Positions 6,702 to 16,568 of a stretch of 64,000 nt of DNA are shown piece by piece (position 1 is the stretch's first letter; every line of letters starts with the position of its first letter). The position numbers and the translations under genes were made by a program. The notes under the pieces were generated by a model. That model did no database searches. It was not told the origin of the DNA and worked only from the letters and a program-made list of their open reading frames with translations. Where the stretch lies: contig JBFWVA010000007.1 of NCBI GenBank assembly GCA_050246995.1, forward strand, positions 191,495 to 255,494, read 5' to 3'. This stretch comes from SHVO01 sp050246995. Its GTDB lineage: Bacteria; Pseudomonadota; Alphaproteobacteria; Rhodospirillales; Rhodospirillaceae.

Positions 6702-8852
6702 TTGCGAAGCGTTGTGTGCGGCCGCGTGGCACTTAGCCTGGCCGCTTTTTTTATGGCCGTGGAAGTTCACGCACAGGATACCGCGGGTTCGACACAGATT
6801 TACGACCGCGCCTATTTTGAGCGCTACGACACAGTGACCGCCGAGGACATGGTGCGCCGTGTACCGGGCACCTCGTCCATCCTCGACGGCCTCAATGCCA
6901 ACAACAATCAGCAGCAACGCGGTTTCGGCTCGTCGGGCGACCAAATTCTGCTTAACGGCAAACGCTTCGCCGGCAAGAACCAGATTCTCGCCGCGCTGAA
7001 GCGCATCCAAAGCGCGAACGTGCTTCGGATCGAGCTCATCCGCGGCAACAACGCCGACGCCAACGTTCAGAGCGAAGGCCTGATGATCAATGTCGTTTTG
7101 GAGGAGGGCGTAAGCACGGGCTCCGGCTCATGGCAGGCCGCCTTCCGGTTCAATGACGACGACGTCTATGACGGAGATGGATTGATCTCCTACAGCGACA
7201 GCGTCGGGTCGCTGGACTACATCGTGAGCGTGCGCCGTGATTCTTGGAACCGCGGCTATCCCTATTGGCGCGAACTCACCAAGACCGAACGCTATTTTTA
7301 TCCAAACGGCGTGATCCGCGAACTGCGCGACGACCGCGCGCGCTATATCCAAAATCAATACACGCTGACAGCCGATCTTACTTATAACTTCGAGAATGGT
7401 GATGTCCTGCGCATGAACGGCTCTATGGAACCGCGCGAGGCAAACAGCGACAGTGACATCTCCATCACGCGCTACGACACGGCCGGCGCGCCGGTACTGA
7501 ATGCGACCGAGATCAAACGCGGCCATCAGGGCTGGCAGAATCAGTGGGAAGTCGGCGGCGACTACGAGGCCCTATTCGGCGCAGCACGGCTTAACGTGCT
7601 GTTCATCCACTCCTACGAGCGGGACCCCAACGACGAGTACCGCAACTTTATCAATGGGAATGTCGTCACCGAACTGAACCGAAACATCCGCGTTCCCACG
7701 AATATCGAATCCATCGTTCGCCCCACCATTGCCTTCCCGCTTGCCGCCGGGCAGACCCTGGAGCTGGGCGGTGAAGTCGCGCGCAACGTCCTGCGCCAAC
7801 AACTAAGGCCGTTCTTCGACCGCAACGGGGATCGCAAGGTCGAGGAGATCGCGATTCCGACCGGCAACGCGCGCGTACAGGAAATCCGCGGCGAAGCCTT
7901 CGCCAACCACACCTGGCAGATGACGCCGAACCTCTCGCTGAATAGTTCGGTCATCGTGGAGATATCGCGCATCTCCAACAACTTCGCGGGCAGCGCTAAG
8001 CACACTTATGTCTATCCCAAGCCTCGGGCGGACTTGCGTTACGACCTAACGAAGTCCGATCAGCTCCGCTTCAAGATCGACCGCAAGGTAGGGCAGCTCG
8101 ACTTCGGCTTGTTCGTGCCGCAGTTCGACCTCGTGGATAACGAGATCGACGAAGGCAATCCGGCAATCCGGCCCGAGCGCCAGTGGGAGTTCGAAACGGG
8201 CTACCAGCGAAGACTGCCGAACGACCAAGGTTTGATCGAAGCGCGCGCCTTCTACAACCGGATCGAAGATCACATCGGCTATATCCTGTTCCGCGTGGAG
8301 CCGGACGGTACGCGCGTATCGGCCCAGGGCAATATCGGCAAAGCCAAACATTACGGCGCAGAAGTCAAAGCCAGCGTCCGCATGACGGCGCTGGGCTTGC
8401 CGGACGTCACGATCGATGGGCGGTACTTGCGGCAGAGGGCGGAGGGGACCGATGCCTTCCTTGGCGGTACGCAACGTGTGGGCGAAAGCCAGGCCGCCGA
8501 CAATATCTGGGATCACGAGCTTCAGGTGGGCTTCCGTCACGACGTGACCGCGTGGGGCTTCAACTACGGCGTCAACTACCGGGAATTTGGCGGGGAGCGT
8601 CTATTCAGCGACATCCGCGTCTATAGATGGTCAAGCGCGGGCCCGCGTCTGGACGCCTTCGCGGAAAAGACCCTGACGCGCAGCTTGACCCTGCGTGTGG
8701 AGGGTTACGGTCTGATGCCGCAACGGACGCGCGAATTCCAACGCCGTGTCGTTTACGCGAACGACGTGATCGCGGGCACAATCTCACGCACCGAGAATTA
8801 TGTAACCGAGTGGGACCGCATGTTCATGATCAGCCTGCGGGGCACGTTCTAA
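6702..8852 (+). CDS. TonB-dependent outer-membrane receptor
   Basis: 716 residues. The TTG start at 6702 is supported by an AAGGAG ribosome site 8-9 nt upstream and a following signal peptide ending VHAQ. A plug domain follows (TAEDMVRRVPGTSSILDG, then QQRGFGSSGDQILLNGKRFAGKNQ), then a long beta-barrel with tyrosine-rich strands and the outer-membrane C-terminus ISLRGTF ending in Phe. The energised receptor imports a siderophore, cofactor or oligomer. Sequence and layout differ from the six-member paralogue family further on. The 3' end lies inside the first copy of the 61-bp repeat at 8841. Confidence 0.9.
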   Translation: MRSVVCGRVALSLAAFFMAVEVHAQDTAGSTQIYDRAYFERYDTVTAEDMVRRVPGTSSILDGLNANNNQQQRGFGSSGDQILLNGKRFAGKNQILAALKRIQSANVLRIELIRGNNADANVQSEGLMINVVLEEGVSTGSGSWQAAFRFNDDDVYDGDGLISYSDSVGSLDYIVSVRRDSWNRGYPYWRELTKTERYFYPNGVIRELRDDRARYIQNQYTLTADLTYNFENGDVLRMNGSMEPREANSDSDISITRYDTAGAPVLNATEIKRGHQGWQNQWEVGGDYEALFGAARLNVLFIHSYERDPNDEYRNFINGNVVTELNRNIRVPTNIESIVRPTIAFPLAAGQTLELGGEVARNVLRQQLRPFFDRNGDRKVEEIAIPTGNARVQEIRGEAFANHTWQMTPNLSLNSSVIVEISRISNNFAGSAKHTYVYPKPRADLRYDLTKSDQLRFKIDRKVGQLDFGLFVPQFDLVDNEIDEGNPAIRPERQWEFETGYQRRLPNDQGLIEARAFYNRIEDHIGYILFRVEPDGTRVSAQGNIGKAKHYGAEVKASVRMTALGLPDVTIDGRYLRQRAEGTDAFLGGTQRVGESQAADNIWDHELQVGFRHDVTAWGFNYGVNYREFGGERLFSDIRVYRWSSAGPRLDAFAEKTLTRSLTLRVEGYGLMPQRTREFQRRVVYANDVIAGTISRTENYVTEWDRMFMISLRGTF

Positions 8853-8976
8853 GCTTTCAAGGCGCGTGCCCTTATCGGAAAACCGGTATCCACTTTTCCG
8901 GGGCACGCTCTAAGCTTTTAAGGCGCGTGCCCTTATCGGAAAACCGGTATCCACTTTTCCGGGGCACGCTCTAAGC
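8841..8976. repeat. 61-bp tandem palindromic repeat, two copies plus a 14-bp partial
   Basis: Two nearly identical 61-bp units (8841-8901 and 8902-8962; they differ at a few bases) are followed by a third partial copy, 8963-8976. Each unit folds as nested stems: GCGTGCCC pairs with GGGCACGC and encloses GGAAAA paired with TTTTCC. The first unit contains the stop of the upstream receptor and the partial copy contains the stop of the convergent 2OG oxygenase. It resembles dispersed palindromic elements of Alphaproteobacteria and could act as a bidirectional terminator. Confidence 0.9.
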
Positions 8977-9774
8977 AACCAGCCAGCCATTCAATGTCAG
9001 CCGTTGGTCCTCGAGGGCCGACGACGGGCATTGGATGGGCGCGACTTCGTGCTGGATGTAACTCGGGAACACCATGAGCCCGTTCCCGGGCGGATCTATA
9101 TCGGCCACCAGATCGCCGAAAGAATGCGTGCCTTCATGGATGACGGTCTTGTAGAGCTTCAGGTGCCCGCCCGTGAACCGCTTCGGCTCACGGTGGAAAT
9201 AATAGACATAGCTGACAGTGCGGTGCGCGATGTCCGGCAAGCCATTATCCGTGTGCGTGTTGAAGTAGTCGCCATCGCCATGGGCCGACAGCTGCAATTC
9301 CATTGAACGGAAGTTCATCGGCGGCATCCGGAGCGCGGTGAAAATGCGCGGCATCGCCTTGAACAGCGCCTGGCCGATCATCGGCGCGACATCGGCGACA
9401 TTGTCCAGGATCCGCGAGCGGCGGAGCTCGTAATCCGGCTTGAACTCACCCTGGTTTGTGGCAAGCGAAACAGTCGAATCGCGGAACTCGGCTTCGTGCG
9501 CCAAAGCATGGGCCATCGCCCGTTCGGCCTCGGCCGGTGAAAGGAAGTTCTCGATCAGGCAATAGGGCGGATCCATCTCGATCCCAACGATCTCACGGGC
9601 ATGCAGATCGACCGGCCGCCCCTCGAGATCCTTAAATGAGAGCCGCAGATCCGGGGCATCGGCCGGCGTATTGACGCACACGCCGACCGCGCGCGCCGTC
9701 ACCTCATCGCCTGGCATTTGACAAATAACGCTACCGCCGCCCCGAAGCCGCAAAGTCGCTAACTGCACTCGCAT
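8971..9774 (-). CDS. 2-oxoglutarate/Fe(II)-dependent oxygenase, prolyl-4-hydroxylase-like
   Basis: 267 residues. The C-terminal double-stranded beta-helix carries the metal triad in FNTHTDNG (His-x-Asp) and IQHEVAPI (distal His), with the 2OG-binding Arg in EDQRLTLNGWLV. SYVYYFHREPKRFTGGHLKLY and NGLMVFPSYIQHEV are typical of the P4Hc/PiuC group. Such enzymes hydroxylate proteins or small molecules. PiuC-like members are often found near TonB receptors, and a receptor gene converges here. The N-terminal 60 residues are not recognised. The TAG stop lies in the partial repeat copy. Confidence 0.85.
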   Translation of the reverse strand: MRVQLATLRLRGGGSVICQMPGDEVTARAVGVCVNTPADAPDLRLSFKDLEGRPVDLHAREIVGIEMDPPYCLIENFLSPAEAERAMAHALAHEAEFRDSTVSLATNQGEFKPDYELRRSRILDNVADVAPMIGQALFKAMPRIFTALRMPPMNFRSMELQLSAHGDGDYFNTHTDNGLPDIAHRTVSYVYYFHREPKRFTGGHLKLYKTVIHEGTHSFGDLVADIDPPGNGLMVFPSYIQHEVAPIQCPSSALEDQRLTLNGWLVA

Positions 9775-9836
9775 TCTCCCGCTTGCCCGGCCATGGCGCC
9801 GGATCCGGCTTTTTTAGCCGGTCACCGGGAGGGCCG

Positions 9837-11366
9837 CTAGACGTCGCGGATATCGATGGTGACGTCAGTGGAGACGGTGGCGTTTGGATCGTGCGGGTTG
9901 GTCACGACGCGATAGTCGGAACGCCAGGTTTTGCCGGACACGTCGAATCGCACATAACCACGTTGGGCGCCGTTCAGGTGATCGACATGGCCGTTGAAAT
10001 CCCGCGCCGCCCGCATGGCCTCATACCAGGGGCAATGCGAGGCAATCGACGTGCCGCAGAAATTGTGCCCGACGCGCGGCGATTTTGGATCCCACGGGTC
10101 CTTGTGAATACGCATGGCGGCGGCGCTGTGCCAGTCGCCGCTGAGGACGACGGGGTTGCTCACCCCGGCCATGACGTCGATCAGCCGCTGCCGTTGCGCC
10201 GGATAACCGTCCCATTGATCCATGTTCACGTAAGGCACATCGCCCGGTGCATTGTAGCGAAACGGCGCGAACCACGTTTGCGAGGCGATGACGTTGAACG
10301 GCGCCTGCGAGCGGCGAAGCGCGTCGATCAGCCATCGCTCCTGCGCGGCACCGGTCATGGTGAGCGTGGGATCGGTGAGCGCCTCGCAGCTCCGCTCGCC
10401 CGGATCGCGCGGACCGCACACTTGGTCGGAGCGGTACTGGCGTGTGTCAAGCATGTGCACCTGCGCTGGCCCAAATCGATATGCGCCGTAGAGCTGGAGA
10501 TGGGAATCCACGCCGCTCACCGTCGGCGGCTCTTCCAAGGGCATATGCTCATAGTAGGCCTGGAGCGCGGCGAGCTTGCGTACCTTGAATTCCAGCGGCG
10601 TTTGCGCCCACGGATCCTGGGGGATATCGCCAGCCCAGTTGTTGTCGATCTCATGGTCGTCGACAGAAACAATCCAGGGCGCCGCAGCATGGGCCGCTTG
10701 CAGAGCCGCCTCGCTTTTATAAAGCGCATAGCGGTTCCGGTAGTCCCATAAGGTCACGGTCTCGGGGCCATTGTGGGAGCGTATGTTCTCCCATGTGACG
10801 TCGAAGCCGCCGACACTGGCTTTGCGCGGCCCCGGCGCGGTGGCCGCCCCTTCGTAGATGTAGTCGCCGATATGGATAACGCAGTCGGGCGACCAGGCGG
10901 CGATGTCGGCGTAGGCGGTGAAGAGACCGGCTTCATAGGCTTGGCAGCTGGCCAGCGCGAGCTTTGCGCCAGCCGCGGCCGGATTGGCCGTGCGCGTGCG
11001 TCCGATGGGACTTTCATCCTTGCCGTAGGTGAACTGGTACCAATAGTCATGCCCCGGCTCCAAGCCACGCAGGACGACATGGACAGCATGCGCCTTGGCC
11101 TCCGAGGTTTCGACGATGCCCTCGCGCACGGTCTTGCGCATGGCCTGATCGGCACAAAGGCGATAGCGCACATTGGCTTTCCCCGGCGCCATGCCACCGC
11201 CACGCAACGGGTCCGGCGCAAGGCGTGTCCACAGCACAATTCCATCCGCCCGCGGGCTGCCGGACGCGACACCAAGGGTAAAATGATACTTATCGGATTG
11301 GGCGAAGGCTTTGGGGATCGACAGCGTCAGACCGCCGGCGGCCATGAAGAAACGGCGTGAGATCAT
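9837..11366 (-). CDS. phoD: PhoD-family alkaline phosphatase/phosphodiesterase, Tat-exported
   Basis: 509 residues starting MISRRFFMAAGGLTLSIPKA, a twin-arginine signal matching SRRxF with cleavage near AFAQ. The PhoD N-terminal domain shows FTLGVASGSP and DGIVLWTRLAP. The metallophosphatase core has HIGDYIYEG, VSVDDHEIDNNWAGD and VVLSGDWHSAA, which hold the metal ligands. The Ca/Fe enzyme hydrolyses phosphomono- and diesters in the periplasm or outside the cell. Two receptor genes and a phospholipase C lie nearby, consistent with phosphate scavenging. It ends 62 nt before the 2OG oxygenase start on the same strand. Confidence 0.93.
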   Translation of the reverse strand: MISRRFFMAAGGLTLSIPKAFAQSDKYHFTLGVASGSPRADGIVLWTRLAPDPLRGGGMAPGKANVRYRLCADQAMRKTVREGIVETSEAKAHAVHVVLRGLEPGHDYWYQFTYGKDESPIGRTRTANPAAAGAKLALASCQAYEAGLFTAYADIAAWSPDCVIHIGDYIYEGAATAPGPRKASVGGFDVTWENIRSHNGPETVTLWDYRNRYALYKSEAALQAAHAAAPWIVSVDDHEIDNNWAGDIPQDPWAQTPLEFKVRKLAALQAYYEHMPLEEPPTVSGVDSHLQLYGAYRFGPAQVHMLDTRQYRSDQVCGPRDPGERSCEALTDPTLTMTGAAQERWLIDALRRSQAPFNVIASQTWFAPFRYNAPGDVPYVNMDQWDGYPAQRQRLIDVMAGVSNPVVLSGDWHSAAAMRIHKDPWDPKSPRVGHNFCGTSIASHCPWYEAMRAARDFNGHVDHLNGAQRGYVRFDVSGKTWRSDYRVVTNPHDPNATVSTDVTIDIRDV

Positions 11367-11390
11367 CGATATCCCTCCCCTGAACTTCTA

Positions 11391-11416
11391 GGGCGGATCC
11401 TAGAAGGATCCGCCCC
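11391..11416 (-). terminator. Stem-loop after the coiled-coil TonB receptor gene
   Basis: GGGCGGATCC (11391-11400) and GGATCCGCCC (11406-11415) form a perfect 10-bp stem with a TAGAA loop, 12 nt beyond the receptor stop. No clear U-tract follows on the minus strand, so it may be a weak terminator or an mRNA-end stabiliser. Confidence 0.5.
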
Positions 11417-11427
11417 ATTTTCGAAGT

Positions 11428-14205
11428 CTAGAACTGGTAGGCGTACTGCAACCAGAATGAACGCGGCTTACCGTAGAATTGGTAAGTGTAATAATAGGCC
11501 GGATCATTCGTGGAGAGCTCGCCGCGAACAGCAGCGCGCGAATAGGCCCTATCGGTCGCACCACCGCGTTCAGAGTACCGCTTATCGAGGATGTTCACGG
11601 CACGCAGCAAGAAGCGATGCTGCATCTCCTCACCCAAATAGTATTGGATCGAGCCGTTCAGCACGAAGTAATCGCCAAAGTTGACGTCGGGGTTTGTACG
11701 ATTTCCCGATGCGTCGACGAATCGCGCCGCATTGTTTTGAACATAGAGCCATTCTGGCCCCTGCCAGCGTGGGTTAAGAGCGATCACCCACCGGTCGGTT
11801 GGTGTGTAGGTCAAGAGGGCTGAGATCATCCACTCGGGGCGTTCACCCGATTGGCGCGTCGGGTTGGCTCCCGCTGCCCCGGGGACGATGGTGGTGAGCG
11901 CCGCACCCGTTCCCGCGCGCACCGCTGTGAGGCCGTAAATCGGGTTCGGTTCAAGCGATTCTTGCTTGGTAAAGCTGAAATCCGCCTGGATTTGATTGAG
12001 GTCAATCGAGACGTCGAGGGTATATCCCTTAATATTCTGCTGCGCCTTGGTATTGAAGAAGGCCGAGCTTAGACCGGTAAGGCCGAAGCTTGCGAATGTA
12101 CGGCAGAACTCCGTCGGCGTGATGATATTCGGATTGATCACGCGAGTTGGGTCGACACCCGGGCAAACGTCCCGGATTTGCGCGCTTCCGAACAGATTCG
12201 TGATGTCGGTGGTGAAGTATCCCGCCTCGACGTTGAACGTTCCGTCCAAGACTTCCCCGTTGATACCTACGCCGGCGCCGTAGGTTTCAACATCCTGAGG
12301 CTTGATCGTCGGATTGTTGCGGGTATTCGCGAACAGGCCCGCCTCTTGAGCACGAGGGTTGTTGTACGACGTCCCGCCGCTACCACGCGCATAGATTCCG
12401 GAGCCGAATTCTTGCCGCACAGAGAACTTCCAAATGAAGTTGTCCGCGAAAAGGTTGTTGAAGTCCTTTCGCGCTCCCACCGAAATATTGGTTCCATCGA
12501 GAAGCGGCAAGTCAATCTGCGCATCCCCGTAAATGCCGGTTGTGTTGATATGGGCATCCGACACGCCATATTCATCCGCGGAGTTATCGAACGACGTCGT
12601 GCGCTGCGCGCCGACCACGGTCGACAACCAATCCGTCCATTTGTACTTCGCGCGTACATTGGCGCCATAGTCGATGTACCCGGCCTTAAACTGCGAGCCT
12701 TCGCCATATCCCTTGACCGGAACGCCGGTACCGAAATTCGCGATCGTCTGAATCACCGTGCCCATGGGATCGCCAATACGGAACGGATTCTGCAAGGTGC
12801 CTTTGATGCGGCCGTTCGCGTCCACGTAGATTCCCTGACGCGCAACGCCGTCCGCTTTCGTACTGGTATCGGGATTGGTGACACAGCCCGCTGGAATCCC
12901 GTTTGCCTGTGCGTATGCTTCAAACTCGGAAGCGCGCGTGAACGGGCGGCCCGTCGCGGGATTGATAACACTTTGCGGAATGCGGCAAAGCTGCACGTCC
13001 ACCTCGGTATTCCATAGTTTCGGCGCAGCGTAATACGCCTCCGCTTCTATACGCAGGCGATCCGAAATCTCGCTATGGAATCCAGCCGTGAACTTGGGAA
13101 ACGTTTGATGGTTGGGATTGAAGACGTGGTCGTTAGGAAAAGCGTCGTGGAAGTCATTCGAGGAAAGCTCCGCGCCAAGACGTAATTCGGTGGCATCGCC
13201 CATCTTCCAAAGGTACTTCGCGCCGATCGAATTATAGCTGTAGGGGAACTCGTGCTTTCCGCCCGCTTCTAGGACCGTATCCGCGTAGGCGCTGCGATCA
13301 AAGATCTCGTTCGCGTCCGTTTCATAGGACCGGCCGTAGAACATCAAACTGTGGCGACCATCAGCATCAAGCGGGAACGCAAGGTTCCCGTAGATTTCAC
13401 GGGTCTTAAACGAGCCGAAATAAACGCCGAGGTCGCCTTTGAACTGGCCGTCGGGTTGCTTGTACTTGACGGACACGACACCAAGGCCGCCGTTACCACC
13501 GTAGTAGAGGCTCTGGCCGCCACGAAAAATTTCCACGGAGTCGATCATTCGAGGATCAATCGACGTCGCTCCCCAGATGTCTTCCAACGGCGTCCCGCGA
13601 TCAAAGGTCGGCGCCCCGTCGACAAGCAGCAGCGTATCGCGGTCGGTACCGCCGTCGATACGGATGGTGAATTCACCTTCATCGGGCGAGTAACCGACGT
13701 TGGCGCCGCGGATGAGGCCGCCGGCCAGTTCGGCGAAGTTCGTGAAGCCGCCCGTAGCGATTTCAGCGTCGCTGATGACCTGAACCTGGGTGCCGTACTT
13801 AGAGAAGTCCACCGCGGTGTCGGAAACAGCCTCGCGGTTTATGCGTTGGCCTTCCACCATGATGGTTTCAACGTCCCCCGCAGGTGCGGACGCAACCTGC
13901 TGATGTTGCGCCAACTGCTGCGCGGCGGATTCGGCGGCCGCTTCCTGCACAGGCCGCTCTTCGGCGCCGCCGGCGTCGGCCAGCTCCTGCTTTGCGGCTT
14001 CCAGCTCGCGCTGCGCCTGAGCCACGCGTTCCTGCGCATCCTGAAGCTGCTGCTGCGCGGCGGCGAGTTGCTGCGAATTTTCGGCCGTCTGTGCGTGCGC
14101 CAGGCTCGCGAGGCTGCACGATGTGAGTAAGAAGGCGACAAAAGACGCGGCGGTAAGATGCGAGCGGCGAACCGGCGAAAGTTCTCGGATATGCCCTGCG
14201 GACAT
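11428..14205 (-). CDS. TonB-dependent receptor with an N-terminal coiled-coil
   Basis: 925 residues from ATG 14205, preceded by AAGGAGAG at good spacing; a longer in-frame start at 14307 has no ribosome site. The signal peptide ends SLAHAQ. Residues about 42-79 form a Gln/Ala/Glu-rich heptad coiled coil, unusual between signal and plug. A TonB-box-like DVETIMVEGQR sits at 111-121, then the plug (ATSIDPRMIDSVEIFRGGQS) and barrel, ending YQF. The barrel holds Cys pairs (VQLCRIPQSV, PAGCVTNPDT; RDVCPG, EFCRTF) that may form loop disulfides. It is not closely related to the six-member paralogue group. Confidence 0.9.
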   Translation of the reverse strand: MSAGHIRELSPVRRSHLTAASFVAFLLTSCSLASLAHAQTAENSQQLAAAQQQLQDAQERVAQAQRELEAAKQELADAGGAEERPVQEAAAESAAQQLAQHQQVASAPAGDVETIMVEGQRINREAVSDTAVDFSKYGTQVQVISDAEIATGGFTNFAELAGGLIRGANVGYSPDEGEFTIRIDGGTDRDTLLLVDGAPTFDRGTPLEDIWGATSIDPRMIDSVEIFRGGQSLYYGGNGGLGVVSVKYKQPDGQFKGDLGVYFGSFKTREIYGNLAFPLDADGRHSLMFYGRSYETDANEIFDRSAYADTVLEAGGKHEFPYSYNSIGAKYLWKMGDATELRLGAELSSNDFHDAFPNDHVFNPNHQTFPKFTAGFHSEISDRLRIEAEAYYAAPKLWNTEVDVQLCRIPQSVINPATGRPFTRASEFEAYAQANGIPAGCVTNPDTSTKADGVARQGIYVDANGRIKGTLQNPFRIGDPMGTVIQTIANFGTGVPVKGYGEGSQFKAGYIDYGANVRAKYKWTDWLSTVVGAQRTTSFDNSADEYGVSDAHINTTGIYGDAQIDLPLLDGTNISVGARKDFNNLFADNFIWKFSVRQEFGSGIYARGSGGTSYNNPRAQEAGLFANTRNNPTIKPQDVETYGAGVGINGEVLDGTFNVEAGYFTTDITNLFGSAQIRDVCPGVDPTRVINPNIITPTEFCRTFASFGLTGLSSAFFNTKAQQNIKGYTLDVSIDLNQIQADFSFTKQESLEPNPIYGLTAVRAGTGAALTTIVPGAAGANPTRQSGERPEWMISALLTYTPTDRWVIALNPRWQGPEWLYVQNNAARFVDASGNRTNPDVNFGDYFVLNGSIQYYLGEEMQHRFLLRAVNILDKRYSERGGATDRAYSRAAVRGELSTNDPAYYYTYQFYGKPRSFWLQYAYQF

Positions 14206-14454
14206 TTTAATTCTCTCCTTGGTGATTTCCCCCTGCATACGGAAAAGACGCACCCTCGCCCCTGCGTCTCTCCGGCAGAAGGCTGCTATACGCGCGCGCG
14301 GTGACAACCACGTGAAGCGCGCGTGACGTCGGCGTGAAGTGAATCGCGATCACGCGCGCCCTGAAGATTCACACAGTGTTCATGCACCTTACATCTGGAC
14401 GACCGCGAGACCGGCGACACTCGCCGCCTCTCATCAGCAACAGAGGCATCATCG

Positions 14455-16566
14455 ATGGCCGACCAAAACCGACGTTCATTTCTGAAGACGGCCGCGGGCG
14501 CCACCGGGGCCGGCGCAGCGCTTGCGGCTTTTCCCGCCGCCATTCGCGACGCTCTTGCCGTACAGGCAAAGCAGGTCACGGGTACGATCAAGGATGTGAA
14601 GCACGTCGTGATTCTGATGCAGGAGAACCGTTCATTCGATCACTACTTCGGAACCCTGCGCGGCGTGCGCGGCTTCGGCGATCGGCACCCGATCCCGCAG
14701 GAAGGCGGGCGCAATGTCTGGACCCAATCCGACGGCGAGTCGCAGATGATGCCGTTCCATCTCGATACCAAAACCACCGATGCTCTGCGCGTGCCCGGCA
14801 CGCCGCACTCGTATGCCGATGCGCAGGGCGCCTGGGGCCAGGGCCGCATGACCGAGTGGCCGCGGTACAAAACGCCCTATACCATGGGCCACTACCGGCG
14901 CGACGATATCCCCTTCCAATTCGCCCTCGCCGAATCCTTCACCATCTGCGACCACTATCATTGTTCGGTGACCGCCGGGACGGACCCGAACCGCGTGGTG
15001 TTCTGGTCCGGCGCCAGCAATGATCCGGAACTGCGCGCCAAAGGCATCAACGCGACGGACGAATATTCAGAGCCTGACAACTTCCGCTGCTGGGTGAAGG
15101 GCGCTTTACCGAAGCCCGGCTACACATATGTTGGCAACAATCTGCGCTGGCCGACGCTTCCGGACGTGCTGGAGAAGGCCGGCGTGAGCTGGCGCATCTA
15201 TCAGGATCCCAACAACAACTGGACCGGCGCAATGCACGGCGGCCTCGCGTTCGAGAGCTTCCGCACCTGTAAGCCGGGCGATGCGCTTTACGAAAAGGGC
15301 ATGAGCTGGTGGTCGCTCGATCAGTTGAAGCGCGACGTCATGAACGACATGCTGCCGGCCGTATCGTGGATCTTGCCCTCGCCGCCGTATTCGGAGCATC
15401 CAAGTGCGTCGACGCCAGTGGAAGGCGCGGAATTCACCGCGCGTGTACTCCAGGCGCTGACGTCCAATCCCGAAGTCTGGGCGAGCACCGTGTTCTTGCA
15501 GACCTTCGACGAGAATGACGGCCTGTTCGATCACTTGGCGCCGTCCGCGCCCCCTTCTTATGATCGCAATGGCGTGATGCAGGGCAAGGCCACACTCGAT
15601 CTGGCCGGACACTATTTCCACGACCCGGACCGCAAGCACATCGCCAAGACCGACGACTGGAGCGGCCTCGTGCGGCCCTTCGGTATGGGCCCGCGCGTTC
15701 CGATGTATGTGGTTTCGCCCTGGAGCAAAGGCGGCTGGGTTACCTCGCAGGTGTTCGATCACACCTCCGTCGGCCAGTTCCTCGAAAAGCGCTTCGACGT
15801 CGTCATTCCGGCAATTACCCCGTGGCATCGCGCCGTGTCGGGCGACTTGACCTCAGCCTTCGACTTCGTCACGCCGAACGATCCGACGTTCCCGAAGCTT
15901 CCTGACGTCAGCGGCGCGTCGGCTATCGTGCTCGATCACATTCAGCGCCCGCGAATCCTGCCGCCGACCAAGCATGAAGCGCTGTTCCAGGAAACCGGTG
16001 TGCGTCCGTCGCGCGCACTTCCTTATGAACTTCACGCCGTCTCAAAGGTCGACGCCAAAGGGATTACGATCACTTTCCAGAACACCGGCAAACAAGGCGC
16101 GGTGTTCCACGTGTACGACCGCCTGCATCTCGACCGCATCCCGAAGCGATATACGGTCGAAGCCGGCAAGAACATTTCAGATGTATGGGAAACGGCGGCG
16201 GACAATGGCCGCTATGACCTGTTCGTCATCGCGCCGAACGGCTTCCGCCGCGATTTCGCGGGCGATGCCGGCGGCGTCGCGGCCGAGATCGACCTGCGCT
16301 ACCAGGCCAAGACCCAGAAACTTCAACTCAACGCCCGCAACACCGGAAAAGCCCCGGCAACGCTGAAGCTTGAGCACAACGCCTATGGCATGGCGGGTGA
16401 AGAACTTTCAATCGCGCCGGGCGGGCGGGCGACCAAAGAATGGTCCGTTGCCGAAAGCGGAAATTGGTATGATTTCACCGTTTCCGGACACGGCTTGAGC
16501 CGCCGCGCTGCCGGCCGCGTCGAAACCGGCCGGCACGGCGTCAGCGATCCCGCCATGGGAACGTAG
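14455..16566 (+). CDS. plcN: Phosphocholine-type phospholipase C, Tat-exported
   Basis: 703 residues with a Tat signal (NRRSFLKTAAGATGAGAA) and the phosphoesterase domain signature KHVVILMQENRSFDHYFGTLRGVRGF. Further conserved blocks are CDHYHCSVTAGTDPNRVVFWSG, LQTFDENDGLFDHL and GMGPRVPMYVVSPWSKGGWV. Two DUF756-type C-terminal beta domains follow (about residues 515-690). Enzymes of this type cleave phosphatidylcholine or sphingomyelin to the phosphorylated head group and diacylglycerol outside the cytoplasm. Its stop is 2 nt from that of the convergent cytochrome c'. The symbol follows the non-haemolytic PlcN group and is a class assignment, not proof of substrate. Confidence 0.92.
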   Translation: MADQNRRSFLKTAAGATGAGAALAAFPAAIRDALAVQAKQVTGTIKDVKHVVILMQENRSFDHYFGTLRGVRGFGDRHPIPQEGGRNVWTQSDGESQMMPFHLDTKTTDALRVPGTPHSYADAQGAWGQGRMTEWPRYKTPYTMGHYRRDDIPFQFALAESFTICDHYHCSVTAGTDPNRVVFWSGASNDPELRAKGINATDEYSEPDNFRCWVKGALPKPGYTYVGNNLRWPTLPDVLEKAGVSWRIYQDPNNNWTGAMHGGLAFESFRTCKPGDALYEKGMSWWSLDQLKRDVMNDMLPAVSWILPSPPYSEHPSASTPVEGAEFTARVLQALTSNPEVWASTVFLQTFDENDGLFDHLAPSAPPSYDRNGVMQGKATLDLAGHYFHDPDRKHIAKTDDWSGLVRPFGMGPRVPMYVVSPWSKGGWVTSQVFDHTSVGQFLEKRFDVVIPAITPWHRAVSGDLTSAFDFVTPNDPTFPKLPDVSGASAIVLDHIQRPRILPPTKHEALFQETGVRPSRALPYELHAVSKVDAKGITITFQNTGKQGAVFHVYDRLHLDRIPKRYTVEAGKNISDVWETAADNGRYDLFVIAPNGFRRDFAGDAGGVAAEIDLRYQAKTQKLQLNARNTGKAPATLKLEHNAYGMAGEELSIAPGGRATKEWSVAESGNWYDFTVSGHGLSRRAAGRVETGRHGVSDPAMGT

Positions 16567-16568
16567 GG

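Noticed and set aside
9798..9820. GC palindrome with a T-run as an intrinsic terminator for the PhoD gene
   Set aside because: The T-run lies inside the stem-loop on the wrong strand and side of the PhoD stop, so it does not work as a canonical terminator; kept only as a structured region.
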